DNA of 64,000 bases, from contig CM060107.1 of NCBI GenBank assembly GCA_030522415.1, positions 27,246,571 to 27,310,570 on the forward strand, written 5' to 3'. This stretch comes from Channallabes apus. Its lineage: Eukaryota > Chordata > Actinopteri > Siluriformes > Clariidae. Below the pieces are notes generated by a model. It was not told the DNA's origin. It ran no database searches and saw nothing but the letters and a program-made list of their open reading frames with translations. Of the stretch, positions 46,740-59,934 are shown in pieces. Position numbers and translations under genes: made by a program. The first letter of the stretch is position 1. The number at the start of each line of letters is the position of its first letter.

Positions 46740-48940
46740 AAAATACTGTATCAAGAGCAATTGTCTGCTATGAGTGTCCTTTTTTATTGTTTTTACTTCA
46801 TAAGCCTGCTGGGGAAAGGAGATTAAGTTGTCACATGCTCTGTCAGTGACTAATAGCTCTTTTTATCCCCAACATTAAATAACTCAATCTGTTTTTGGCA
46901 AAGCCAGGTTAACACTATCAAGACTATTTTTCCCCTAACTCTCTGATGTTAGTGTTCCCAAGAGACCATGAGTGATGATGGCGGATATGAAATCACTATC
47001 ACTATCCCCATCTTGTTCTATGTCCTTGCTGCTGAGTCTTTAATTAAATTCAGTCATTCAGCGGGTTTTGGCTATACAGAACCCCCATTCTAGTTAGCTG
47101 TGTCAGAGGAGGTCATAGGAAACCAGCACGAAGCATTACAAAAACACAGTGATGGGCTGTGACATGGAAACTAAAGGTGGTTTAATAGTAACATTTCTTT
47201 TTGGTAGTCAGTGGCTTGAGTGAGCTTGATGGTTATATTTACCACAAAAGATCATCTTTATTTCATTTAATGATTGCATTTTTAAGTATTTATTTTTTGC
47301 TCTCGGTGCAGCAGTCTATAATTAATGAATATTGAATGTCTAATGCTATCCAATAGCATTAATGTTTTTCTTTTTGAGTTTTTTTTCTTTTTCTGTTCAC
47401 TACCCTGACCAAACCCAAGCACTAGCTATTTCTCAGCCTGGACCAAACAAAGTCTCTGGCCCAATTCCACCACCACCTTGGTGATGTAAGTCTTCAAAGC
47501 ATTCTTTGTTCAGCACCCTCTGTTTGTCCAGCCTCTTTTTTTCTCACAGAAGGATGAAACTGATTTGTGAGGTTTTTAGTTCCACTCAGTAGTTTTAGCA
47601 ATGGTTTTGAAATTTTCGTTAACTCTCTTTGACTGTAATCCCTGCATAATGAGAGCAGAAAACCAACCCTGACACTGTGACTCAGATTACAAAACTTCAG
47701 TGATGCCAACACATACACAACAGCAACAAGAAGGGAACCGAGAAGCAGGGGGACCAGCAACAGCACTTTGTTGTATTTACAACTCACCTCTGAAGAACAA
47801 CACTACTGTCTAATGAACAATATAGAAATTAGACAGAATCTTGACATAATTCATTTTATTTATTCTGTGAAAACAGAGATGAAGCCATTTACTGTATGTG
47901 TGAAGAAGGTGTAACCTTTCATGTGGCCTCTTTGTTGATGCTGGGGCAGAAGAGGCATTTTAAATTTTATACCTAGTGAGTTATTTAAGGTTCAGCTGTC
48001 TGGATCTCCAGATAACTGAAGTGCAAATAGTTTAACAGTGTTTCTGACAAACCATGTGCATGTGTACAAATCATTTTCCTGCGTATAATGCTTTCATTAT
48101 TACTCTAGTGTAATCTTAGATTATATGCATGTGTATTTATCAAATAATATATGGTTAACCCTAGGTACAATTATTAACTATTTTATTGTATTTTATTTAC
48201 TACCAATATGAACTCATTAATATAGATAACTAACATATGTTCTCTGGTTAAAAGTTTCCAGGTACCAGGTCATACTTTAATTAATACTTAGTTAAAGTTA
48301 AAGGTGACAAGCTAAGTTAAAAATTTTATGAACTCAGGGGTAAATCAAAGTACCAGAATATTTATGATTGTGTCATTCATAAAAATGGTTTATGGCATTC
48401 AAGGCAATAATAAACACTGTAAAACAAAATTAAATTAACTGATTGTCTTATCTATGTTTATCTATAAAGTTAGAATGAAGTTTTGATGGCCATCCAAATT
48501 AAGCCCATCCACAATTTGTACAGTGTTATTATTACTTTTCTTTACTTTCTTATGACTCATTAGGAATCTTCACAGCAAGATAGCTCCACTCATATGTATT
48601 TCCCTGTTATCTCAGTGGAAAATGGAAATGAATGAATACACCACACCTCCTCAGCCATTGCCATCCCACACACCTACTGCTCAGTGTTTTATAAAATTCC
48701 TGTGCTTCTGATACTCTTCATGTTGTCCGCTCAGACACAGCCCACCCCTGGAAGGTTACCTAATCTCAGTAAGCCACAGGTGGCAGGGTAGACTGGCTGC
48801 CCTTTATTTGCATTGTTGTTCTCTTTATTTTCATATTTTCATTACTCCTTTTTCTTTGTCTTTAGTTTCTAGTTAGAGTCGTCCTGTGTGGTAGTCGTCT
48901 AAATCTGAAAATTGGGGCCTGCTTACAGTATTTTTCACAA
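46740..48940. other. upstream flank of stra6, unassigned
   Basis: A - strand frame at 47494-47787 contains a strongly hydrophobic run (VLLLVPLLLGSLLVAVVYVL) that looks like a membrane anchor, but it lacks an ATG and its start overlaps a donor-like CAGAG|GTGAGT. Otherwise nothing is recognised; stra6 regulatory DNA would be expected here. Confidence 0.3.
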
Positions 48941-48949
48941 ATACTTGTT

Positions 48950-48971
48950 ACAGCAGAATTGGAGCACCTGA

Positions 48972-49010
<39 letters not shown>

Positions 49011-49087
49011 GTGAAAGAGAGAGAGGCCACAGGGAACTCAGGACTTCACAATACCAAAGTTTCAAAGGAGTTTTTTTCTTGCACAAC
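48950..49087 (+). promoter_or_regulatory. stra6: candidate non-coding first exon of stra6
   Basis: A strong donor (CACAAC|GTAAGT) at 49088 and an acceptor (GGCATTACAG) at 49198-49207, directly before the start-codon exon, would define a 120-bp intron and a 5' UTR exon ending at 49087. The transcription start is not visible. An alternative is initiation from the TATATAAA at 49166-49173, giving a very short leader. Confidence 0.4.
48975..49003. repeat. (GA)n microsatellite
   Basis: Short GA array; it would lie in the proposed 5' UTR exon of stra6. Confidence 0.95.
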
Positions 49088-49211
49088 GTAAGTTAACTGG
49101 AGAAAAATGTGTGCCTAAAGGAAGAGGGACAGTAACTCACGCTTTCTGAATTCCTGGATTCTTTTTATATAAACAGTGTACTGATTTATCTGTTGTGGGC
49201 ATTACAGGATA

Positions 49212-52200
49212 ATGAGTGCAGAACCTATAAAGGAAGACTATTATGAATATCAAGATTTGTATGATAACGCTGTACCCACCAAGCCACCTGCAGAGTAAGT
49301 AGTTTCTTTTAGTTACCAGTGTTTTTCTGCACCTTTTTATTTTTCTCTGAAATGTCAACTTCTTGCTATACATTTTATTAAATAAAAATTATGAGTTATA
49401 AAGTTAGAAAACAGGATCCTGTTTGTCTTACATCAGCCTTTATTACTACTGTCTATGCTGTATCAGTTACAGCAGTGGCAAAAAAAATCACATGTTAAAT
49501 GCTATGTGAAAACATTCTGCCCCTGCAATTTGCATTTCCGTTTCAGACCTATGACCTAATTTCCTGTTACTACGTTAAGGAATATACTGTTTGATTTACA
49601 TTTTCAATAGGAGACTCTAGATATTGGTGATGTACAGTATATACAGGTTGCTATACATTAGTTTTATAGTGAAAATTCATAGTATATTAATTATATATTC
49701 GTAGTTTAAATATTTGTAGATGGTTTCTTTTGCTTTAGATTAATAAATTTTTTATACATAAACTAATATTCATAAACTAATATTGTTTAGTATTAATTTA
49801 CTGCTTAATTGAGACTTTAAAAAGTCAATCAGTTAAAGTTTAGGATGTCTAAAAGGAAAGGGAGGTTAATTCTCCAGTGTTTTTTGCGTAAGTAACTTGT
49901 ATCACAGCAGCTTATAATAGATACTGTTTATGTGAAATTTCCAGAGTTATCCCACCATGTGACTCAAAAGCTGATGAAAGTCTCTACCACATATGCATTA
50001 CTGTCATTTCGGTGAGTCTTGTCCAAGATACCCTCTGATCCTTCACATCTGTGCTTCCTACTAGCTCACAGTTAGGTCAAAGTCATTATTGTAGCATATT
50101 TGATGTTTATAAATGTGATTGTGTGGTAGGGTCAGGCCAACCCCCAGCATGGTTTTGAGGCCCTGAATAGTCCTAAAGCTGCAATAGGTCATAGCAGGTC
50201 AATGATCCCAGTCCTCCATTCATTGAACTTTATAAATGGAGGACAGTGCTACAAAACATGACCTTATTTTGAAGAAGAGGCTGTTTCCTTTTCCTCTAAT
50301 GAGGGTCTGTCATTTATTTGAACTGGGAAGTAATAGAACATTGGGTTCAAAAGGTGGGTTATGGTTGGATTTTGGCAGGGGTAAATTGCTCAAGATTTTC
50401 CTATTTATCTATCAAAGTTTGTCATCATGCTGATCCTAGTGGTGTTAGCAAGGCGGCAGAAAATTGTAGGCAGCCTAAAAGAAGTTCCAGCTTTACTCAG
50501 GTGAGCCCAGAATAATTTTCACCTCAACATCTTTAATAATGTCAAAGCTTCTTAATTTACACAGAACTTAAAACTGTTGATAATTAATCCAAACACAATG
50601 TTGGTTTATTTCACTAATAACTGCATGGATGACTCAATATTTTTCTCTTTTTCAAGCCCTGTGAATTTTTTAAACCATACACAGCACAAAGCCTTGTCTG
50701 TGCCTGTGTTTGGGATCCTTTTCTGCCGACTTGTTGGTCTGGTTCTATCCCCCAGCCCACTGCCCTTTACCAAGGACACACAATACAAAGGTATGATGAT
50801 TTTTCTGTGTGGAAATAAATAGATGCCAGGTTCCTCCATATTTGAATATTAATACAATATTAATGCAAAAAAACAGTGACAGTTTGAATTAACTTTCTGT
50901 TACAATTTGAGACCACCAAGGTAGTTGTAAAACATGACTGGTAATGATGATATGAACCCGAGGCGAAGTGAGTCATTCCTTTACTGGAACTATCAAATGA
51001 GCTTTATTTCTTCACAAAATGGCTTTTATCCAAAAACAGGCTTTATTCATACAAAAGGATGAATAATAGCTTCTTATCTGACTCTTTGAACTGTTGCACT
51101 GATACTCATAGTTTATTCTTACTGAACATACTTTTTGTCCATAATAAGTTTAATAAATGTGTAACTTATGCCAAAGATACTGTAACAAATGCACCATAGT
51201 TTTTGTGAGAAATTGATTTTTTTTTTTCTGTTACCTATCCTTGATTTTCTTAGAGTATTGGATGATTCTTGCTCTCTACTACTATCCTGCTCTGTACTAC
51301 CCCTTGCTGGCCTGTGGCACCCTGCACATCACGGCCGGCTATGTGCTGGGAAGCATGTTGTCGTGGACACATTTTGGCATCCTCATCTGGCATAAAGTTG
51401 ACTGCCCCAAAACACTACAGGTTTTCACTCTCAGTTGGTATTGGTATTGTTAATGGCTGGGTTGAAATTATTATCTACTGTATACTACACTATGTAAGAT
51501 GTTTATCTGAAACAATGTAGTGACGCTCAGGTTAGGTACACCTACAAAGTGATCAGATGTGTGTGTTCAGATATCCTTTCCAATGCTTGTTTCAGATCAA
51601 TCTGAAGATTGTCAAATTCAGACAGACTGAAATTTATAAAAGTTAATCAGCAATTTGCCTAATAAAAATTATGATGCATTTGAAAAGCTCAAACAATTCT
51701 CAGTCTAAGATATGAAAAAGATGCTGATGTTATTTTTGCTACATGTTCTTTACAGATATACACGTACCACTCCCTGTTGAGTAGCCTGCCAGAAATTGCC
51801 TGTTTGGCATTTCTCAGTTTCCAGTATCCTCTTCTCTTGTTCAAGAGCTTTAAAGGAACAGAGAAAGGCGATCCCTTTGAGGTGAGTGTGTGCCTTGCCA
51901 ATGATGTGCAAATGGGCTGAGACGAGACTGAGAGTTGTGGGATTAATAAACTTGTCAGACATTTTTGAGGCCTGGAATTTGTCATGGTGCCATTTAAGCT
52001 GTTTAGAAAAAGTAAGATTTGTGACTGGCCGTGCACACGTGAGAAATTTTTTAAATCATAAATAATAAAGCTTAATTATCACTCACAAATGCAGAGCGTA
52101 AAACTGTGCATAATATCCACAATGTCAATCCACTGCCTAATCATATTAAGCAGCTTTCTGGGATTGGGTTCTGGTCTGTGGCAGAATAGATTACACAGGC

Positions 52201-54929
52201 ATTGTGTTATTTTCCCACAGAGACAATGGTGCTCTTATTTGGCTATACTCTGTAAAAATGCATGGGCCAGGGTGGAATTGGGGTCAAGGATATTAATCAC
52301 CTTTTAAATTAAACCTCCTGACTATGTTTGTGTTTATATTTATAAGTTTGGATTGGAATGCACATGAGTTAAATTAGTTCTAGATTTTTTCATTTTGTCT
52401 CACAGGACCTACAGAGCAGCTACTACACAGACTATGTAAAGAATCTTTTCAAAAAGAAGAAACCATCTCAAGCCAGGTTAGATGGTGTGGGTTGAGCAAT
52501 ATTTTCTGTTAGTTGACTTGTATCTATAATCACAAATACGATGTAAATAGGATTAAAAGGAAATTTACTTATTAATTGTACGAATGTTTACGACCGGGGG
52601 TCGTAACAAGCATCAATTTCCTGTTCTGCATAAATTCTGTCTAAAAAATAAATCTAGAAATGTGGTGGATGTGATCATTTCTGACTAAAGAATTGCATTT
52701 TCTTTGTGTGTGTGTTTGTTCTGTTTTAGTTCAAGCAATTCTAAACCCAAGCTGGCTGAAAGAATCACTTACATATTCAAGTCTTACATTTACACACCTA
52801 AAGATGGTAAATGCCACTTTTTATGTATGCTAGTGTTCGGTGATAATGTCTGTATGTCATAATTTTTCTGATTGTTCTTGCAGTTTTTAGGTTTCCTCTG
52901 AAGTTAGTCATCTCTCTCGCTGTGGCCTTTATTGCTCTTTATCAGGTTTGTGTCTTTGTAAAGACATTGAAATTGTTTACTGCAATATTACTACAAGCTT
53001 CAATATACTGTATGCTGTTTGCCCATGTTCTATCAGATGGCTCTCTTGCTGGTTATTGGAGTAGTGCCCACCCTCCAGATTGCCCGAAAAGGAGTGAACG
53101 AAGACATTGCATTTCTTCTGGCCGGTTTTAACATTATTTTGTCTAATGATAGGAAAGAGGTGGTTAAGATAGTAATGTACTACATGTGGTGTGTGGAAGG
53201 TGAGTTCAGATACATTTTTAAAAAATCCATAAAACCACAATAAACAACATTTAGCAGATTCTTTCTATATGCAGAATGTTTTTGTAAAATTTCACCAATT
53301 CCTTACTTTTCATTTCTGATCTTTGTTATTATTGAGTATGTAAGCTCCATAGTGTAAATGAGATTTCACTCAGGATATGCTCTCATTGATTCAGGTTTTT
53401 TGTGCTTAGTAGAGGAAGCTGCCTGCAATCTAATTATATTAAGCTGCAAGAAATATTACAGTACCTAGAGGACTGTAATACATCCATTGCTGGGCATATA
53501 GATCCGCTGTCACTCTGCTCCTTGTGTACACCTGTGTAAATCTATACTATGTGCACAAAAACATGCATGAGCCTACGTCCACAAATTACGATTTTGGAAT
53601 AGTGATGGAGTCAGCAGAGCAGACTGATGGACCATATCAGAGCTTACTTGCTAATCAGCCAGCAGTGAAAAGTGCTGAGAGTATGGTCTGTGTGTGTTTT
53701 TGTTGTTTCAGTGTGCTATATTTCAGCAGTAACCCTGACCTGCTTGGTTAATTTGGTCATGTTTATGAGGTCCATGGTCCTACACAGGTATGGCTGAAAT
53801 GCACAGAATGGTTAACCATTCACAGAAATGCTTTTTTTCTCATATATTAACTCATCCCTCTTTCTGTATGTCTCTCACTGTCCTTTTCCTCCTCTACACA
53901 TATGGAGAGAGAAAGAGAGAATAACTAATAGTGGAATGTATTGTATGCTCAATGATAAAAATTACTGCTAGTGGGAGCTGCCTTTGTTTGCCCCTGATTT
54001 ACAAACTACAAGCTGAAAATAATGGGTTCTCAAATTGAGTCTGTTTTAATTATTTCTTTCAAATTGCTTCATGCATTGTTATTATATTCCTCACACATTA
54101 GGACTCTTTTAACTCCCAAAATTACATATTTGTGAATTCAGGTTCAATCTGAGAGGGCTGTACCGAGGAGATATCTACAAAGTGTATAACTGCCAAAGAA
54201 ACATAAGGCCATCACGTCCTGCCCTGGTGTGCTGGATGGGCTACACCAGCTACCAAGTTGCATTTATTTGTCTGGGTAAATGGAACTCTTTTAAATAAGC
54301 ATTGTTTTTTATTTTCCAGTGGGAAGTACCATGTTATTTTAATTTTATAGCCATCTAGACTCAGATTTTCTTGTATAAATAACAATATATAAATTTCATG
54401 TTAACCGCTTGAGTCTTAAATTATTATTTATCAATAGTAGAGCATATTTTTGCATTAATTATAATTATGCAGTAAATACTGGAGAGCTAGTTTTAAAGAT
54501 GCATATTTACTAGATTTACATTATCATTCACTATTGTAATCTGTATTTAATATGTGTACCGTATGTTTGCTTTGGGGCATGTATACCATATTAACTATCT
54601 TTGTCTGTTCTCATTAAGGCATGGTCATTCAGACTCTTGTGTTCTTCATTTGCTTTCTATTTGCTGTGTTCCTCATCATCATTCCCATTTTATATGGAAA
54701 GAATCTTGTGGTCTTCCACATCATTGGCAGAATGTGGTGAGTACACTTTGACATAAATGCTGATGAGGATGATTATATTACCTCACCATAGTGCTGGTCA
54801 CTGACCTGTTTCTTTTGCCCCCTCATTGTGTCCAGGGTCATGACACTATCTCAAAGGGCACCTCACAGTCGCACATCTTAATATCCATAAACTCCTGCAT
54901 TTAAAGAAGTGCAACTTAAAACAAATCCT

Positions 54930-54991
<62 letters not shown>

Positions 54992-55356
54992 TGTCTGTCT
55001 GTCTGTCTGTCTATATCCAGGCCTTTCTGGTTGACGCTGTCATTGACTGTGCTTATCCAACACCTTACATCCAGGTTCTTCTTCATTAAAAAGGATGCTG
55101 GAACACAAGATCTTACTAACAGGTACTGTTTTTCATGCCCAGAATGAAATATCAGCTTTTAGTTAGATATGTGACCATTTTATAACTATTACATTAAAGC
55201 ATTAACTTTATAATGTATATTATCAATATTGGTGGCACGGTGGTGTAGTGGTTAGCACTGTCGCCTTGCACCTCCAGGGTCTGGGTTCGATTCCCCGGCC
55301 AGGCTCGATTCCCGTCTCTGTGTGCATGGAGTTTGCATGTTCTCCCCGTGCTTGGT

Positions 55357-55387
<31 letters not shown>

Positions 55388-58300
55388 ACAGTCCAAAGAC
55401 ATGCAGGTTAGTCTAATTGGCGTTCCCAAAACTGCCCGTAGTGTGTGATTGGGTGTGTGAATGTGTGTGTGTGTGCCCTGCGATGGATTGGCACCCTGTC
55501 CAGGGTGTACCCCGCCTAGTGCCCGAAGTCTCCTGGGATAGGCTCCAGGTCCCCCGCGACCCTGAACACAGGATTAAGCGGTATAGAAAATGAATGAATG
55601 AATTATCAATATTGTCTGAAACCATATATATTGTGTTAGTGTTAAATTGTCTTTAAAAATGTTTATGCTACAAACATTCCTAACCTGTTGTTAATTTATG
55701 TGTTTTATATACATTTGAGTTAATTTGATACTGTAATACATGTGATTTGCATGAGGCAGGAATGAAAATTACACCAATGCTATTGTTAGCTGTTTAGCAT
55801 ACAGTATACTGGATATAGATCACAACATACAGTACTCTGCAATAGAAATATTTTTAATCACACTTTGGTGTAATTGTACAAAATTGTTGTAATGTACTTT
55901 TTGTTGCTGCATAATAATTACGCATGATTATTTTGACATTTTTCTACGTATTGGATAAAATTTACTTTTTTGACTAAAATTACTTTGTGAAAGTCTTCAG
56001 AATTATTGCATTTGATTGGACAATATCAATTATATTTATTGGTTAATTATATTTATCCTACAAAATTAAATGTCTTTTTGCTGGTGTCTGTAGAGGGGGA
56101 CTCTTCCTTCTGACTTACATATTCTTTCCAGTCAATGTACTGGTGGGTGTGTTATTGGGAATCTGGAGGTTGGTTGTCACAGCTCTTTTTAACATTGTCC
56201 ATTTGGGCCGCATGGACATCAGTCTGCTCAACCGCAGTGTGGAAGCTTTTGACTCAGGTACAGTAAATCAAATTGCATTACTAACCTAGCTCAGCTAGAG
56301 ACCAGCTTGTCTTTCATTGACAAAACATTTCCAAACTGTGTCTGATTGTGTTGCACCAATTTAAAGCATTTCATTGGCCCTTTCTCTCTCTCCTACCATC
56401 ATCAAAATGGAGCATAAGAGTGTGAAGGTAAAGTGCGCAATCAGAATGTTTTCCTTATTTTTAATACCAAGACATGTCAACTGGGTATAATCACATAGCA
56501 ACTTTCATGCATGTGCACAAGCAACTTATAAAGATGTGAGTTACTGTAGGTTAGCCCTTATAAAGTAAAGATATGTAATGATGGCAATGTGACCTTGCCT
56601 GTGTTTTTAATGAAACAAGACAAATAGAATTCTGAATTATTTTCAGGTTTTTGTAACAGTAGAAATTTGTAAAATGTTTATAATGTAGTGCAACATACCT
56701 TTTGTCAGTGAGTATATGATGAAATATTTCATGAGATTGCTCTCTTCAAACATATCAAAGCCCCCTTCATGGTGACCAGCTCCCAAGCCGATTAAACATG
56801 ATTACCAACAAAATTTGTTCAACAGGCTCTCTATCATCATTAAAACTCAAATTAAGAAAATAACCCTTGATAATGCATATCCCTCCAATACATTTCCAGA
56901 AACTTGTAGAAGATATACAGTACCAAGATGCACTGAAGCTTAACCAGAAGCTCCTGGCACATTAACATCTCTGAAACATTGTATATTGTTTCTCCCTTTC
57001 AATTTTCACCAATCTGTGTACTGTATATGGTGTACATTTTCTGCAAAACTATGACACCTATCATGATTCTTAAATATGTAAGCTTTAAAAGCTGTATGAT
57101 ACTGTACTTCTATCTTCCCCTGACAGTGATTGCTAAGGAATCTTTAAGTCTGACCTAAGATGAATGCTCTGCACAGTTGGGGAGCAGACATATCAAAAGT
57201 GCAGACAGAATTGCCACTAGACACAATAGTATATGATAGTCTGTAGATTGCTTTTTCCCCCAATTCAACTCATGCACCATTCTGTTGCTCTGCAGGGTAT
57301 CGCTGCTATGCTCATTATTTAAAGATTGAGGTCAGTCAGTCTCACCCAGTCATGAAGGCCTTCTGCAGGTTGTTATTACAGTGTCCAAGCAAGGACAAAG
57401 TCACTGGAGATGCATTACGTAATGCAGAGGAAGGTTGGTGACGATACAATTCCTACGTGTTCCTTGTATAATGTATTACATCTAATGTGCCTCTTTGCAA
57501 CTAAATCAACTTATACTCATTACATTGAACAGAAAAAAAATTATTAATTATAAAGACAGACACTATGGAATGCTGTTTCTTAGGCTGAATCCCATTTCTA
57601 CCCCTTCCCCTTCCCCTACCCCTTGCCCCTTCCCCTTGTCCCTTGAAACGAAGTGGAAAGGGGAAGGGTTTAAATTTTTCCCCTAAGAAATGGGACACCA
57701 CTACAACACTGTTATACGTCATCATACGTTGTCACTAGTTCCTAATGTTACGTTAAAGGACATGCGCCGATGTTTATCACACATTGCAATAAGAGAGAGA
57801 TTACTCACTCCCAAAGTATTTTTGCGCCGTATTTCATCCCTATACATAATATAAATTATAAAAATATATAAAAATAAAATATATATTTGTAATATCGTGC
57901 AATCGGTGCTAGCCGCTAGCAAACTTTAGCGATTTTTTTGCAAACATTTCTTTACAGAACATCACCATAAACACAAACACAAGACTAGAGGTAATATACA
58001 TATAATGAAAACTTGTCATAAAAATCTTTATTTATGGCAAAAATTTACATTTATGGGTCTGTTTGCTCGAGTGAGCAGCCATGTTGAAAATTTCGCTTAG
58101 CCCTTCGTTTGAAGTGAGGTCCTGAAAAATCTTCGTTTGGAGGGCTATCTGGCCCTTCCCCTTCCCCCTACCCCTCCAACCAAAAGAGAAATGAGACACC
58201 CCTACCCCTTCACGTGAACGCGCCAAACGGAGAGGTAGGGCTATGTGAAGGGGTAAGGGGTAGAAATGGGATTCAGCCTTAGTCAGCTTTGTTTTTCACT

Positions 58301-59656
58301 ATGCAGTAATGAAATCCACTACACAGTTAAAAATCTGCTGTCTTTTTTTAATAGTAGGTGTTTCATGAAGTAGTCCACAATTTCTCTGTTATAAGATGGT
58401 GTCAAATTGATCCATGGTGGACAAATGTTAGCCCTGTGCACAAGTGAAGCCATGTGTCTGTGCATTAGTTTTCTCCTAGGTCATTCAGGCTGTATTTCTA
58501 GGCAGTTGGCCAGCTTTGTTTAAAACATAATTGATTCATCAAATTGTCTTCCACGCAGCAGGCGAGCATATCTATCCTGATTAAATTTGTGAGTATAAAT
58601 TGGGCCATAATGTTCAATGAGTCTCTCTGGCCTCGCAGTTGCTCTCAATCAGACACGTTGCAGACAAAGGACTCAGGACCCAAGACACCAAAACTCTGCT
58701 GAAAAGCCCCACATCTAAATGAAATTTCACTTATATTTTTCCTTCCTTTCATACTGTTTGTATCAGGCAAGGTACAAACATCCTTGCAATTTTCACTTCT
58801 TAAAAATTATGTGTGTGATACAGCTAGTCGCCTTCAAAGAAGTTAAATTATCAAAGAAAACAGATGAGTCAGTGCACCATCTGTGAAAAACACAGGTCTG
58901 ATTAGTTGCTCTTGCTCTTTTAATTCCTAGACATACTGTATACAGTACAAATCACTTAACATCCCAAAATGGACATATTTATTGGGCTTCTTTGAATTTA
59001 GGTACAGTCCAAATTCCCCTAACTCCTGTTGAACAAGGTTCTATTGTGTATCAGAGATTAGCATTAGTTTGGTGGATTACACAGATGGACCGTTCTAATT
59101 GACTGTTTTATATTTATGCAACCCAGAGGGCTTGTATGGTAATGGCAGGCTCAATATGGCCCAAATGCCATCTCAAAAGATTCCATTATAGCTGGCTTTA
59201 GATGCAGCATTGTGCTGATGAGCCTCATTCACTATGTAGACTACATTACATTTTATAATGCATGAAATATTTTGTCAGATTTATCCCCAACAATGTCCCC
59301 CCCCCTCCCCCAAAAAAATTAATAACCTTTGGATTGCTCCTTTGTTGCATCTATAGCTAAAGTTGTTGTTGGGTATTACAGTGCCTGTCTGTTTTGCTGC
59401 AGGAATTCAACTGGTTTCACAGGTCAAGAAACAGCACAAGGTGCCCAGTGTTAAGCGTGCACGTGGACACTGGCATCTCATCTACACACTAGTTAATAAT
59501 CCATCGTTGGTGGGGTCTAGGAAGCACTTTCAGCGGCAATGCTCAGAGAGTATCTTGAACGGGACCCTCAATCAGAGCTCCAACAAAGGCAGCAAAAAGA
59601 AAAGTGGCACCATAGCAGCCAGCAAAGATGGAGAAGGACCTGCAACTAAAGACTGA
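49212..59656 (+). CDS. stra6: stra6, vitamin A (retinol) transporter / RBP4 receptor, complete
   Basis: Multi-pass plasma-membrane protein that binds retinol-binding protein and moves retinol into cells. Coding exons: 49212-49294, 49945-50011, 50418-50500, 50657-50790, 51254-51420, 51756-51881, 52406-52476, 52730-52806, 52884-52945, 53037-53199, 53712-53787, 54142-54275, 54619-54736, 55021-55122, 56094-56257, 57296-57433, 59403-59656. All have GT/AG junctions and matching phases; the sum is 2019 nt, 672 residues, close to the zebrafish length. The acidic tyrosine-rich N-terminus ([15 protein letters not shown]) is followed by hydrophobic segments near residues 43-62, 95-112, 125-165, 183-207, 275-302, 346-366, 415-440, 456-475 and 490-525, as expected for nine membrane helices plus a re-entrant one. 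Conserved blocks include [59 protein letters not shown] and [13 protein letters not shown]. The start is the first ATG of the exon after an acceptor. No defects seen. Tail-to-tail with islr2. Confidence 0.97.
50186..50201 (+). promoter_or_regulatory. perfect DR4 nuclear-receptor motif in stra6 intron 2
   Basis: AGGTCA-TAGC-AGGTCA: two consensus half-sites spaced by 4 bp, the arrangement bound by TR/RXR or LXR/RXR heterodimers. A third half-site AGGTCA with a following AAGTCA lies at 50074-50085. Binding is inferred. Confidence 0.5.
54934..55010. repeat. (GT)n(CTGT)n microsatellite abutting stra6 exon 14 acceptor
   Basis: GT array to 54990, CTGT units 54991-55010, then CTATATCCAG and exon 14 at 55021. 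The array occupies the polypyrimidine and branch-point region. Confidence 0.97.
55232..55601 (+). repeat. SINE family A copy in stra6 intron 14
   Basis: Full-length SINE with box A, box B and GAAT tail, flanked by a perfect 13-bp duplication ATTATCAATATTG at 55219-55231 and 55602-55614. It lies in the sense orientation 110 bp after exon 14. Close similarity to the copies at 768 and 26070 suggests recent insertion. Confidence 0.95.
57583..58278. mobile_element. PIF-Harbinger-like MITE in stra6 intron 16
   Basis: Inverted ends GGCTGAATCCCATTTCTACC and complement, with TTA at 57580-57582 and 58279-58281. CCCCTTCCCC-rich sub-termini are also inverted. Carries no transposase. The 3-bp TTA duplication matches the element at 9881-10661, but the termini differ. 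Confidence 0.85.
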
Positions 59657-59863
59657 GACTGATAATGACACATTTTCTGTTTTCCTTTATGAAATTATAT
59701 TAGAACTACTTACTAGAGAGATCAGAATAATATCATTGCTAGTGTTTTGTTTAGAAATAACCTTTGTCTCACATAAATGCCCTTATAGGCTACCATATAG
59801 TGCCTCAGGGAGGAGGATAGACTGTTTCCCTTTTTAAATGGATAGCTAAACTCTTTCTTTTGT

Positions 59864-59928
59864 AATAAAATGGTTGTTTTTTCATTCTGTAATTTTTTTT
59901 TACAGTGGTACTGAACTCCCAAAATAAA
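59864..59928 (+). terminator. stra6 polyadenylation signals
   Basis: AATAAA occurs at 59864-59869 and again at 59923-59928, 208 and 267 bases after the stop codon; either could set the mRNA end. Confidence 0.6.
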
Positions 59929-59934
59929 TACTTG

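Noticed and set aside
57501..57725. - strand frame rich in Gly/Arg, and its + strand partner
   Set aside because: Both arise from the CCCCTTCCCC-rich inverted ends of the Harbinger MITE.
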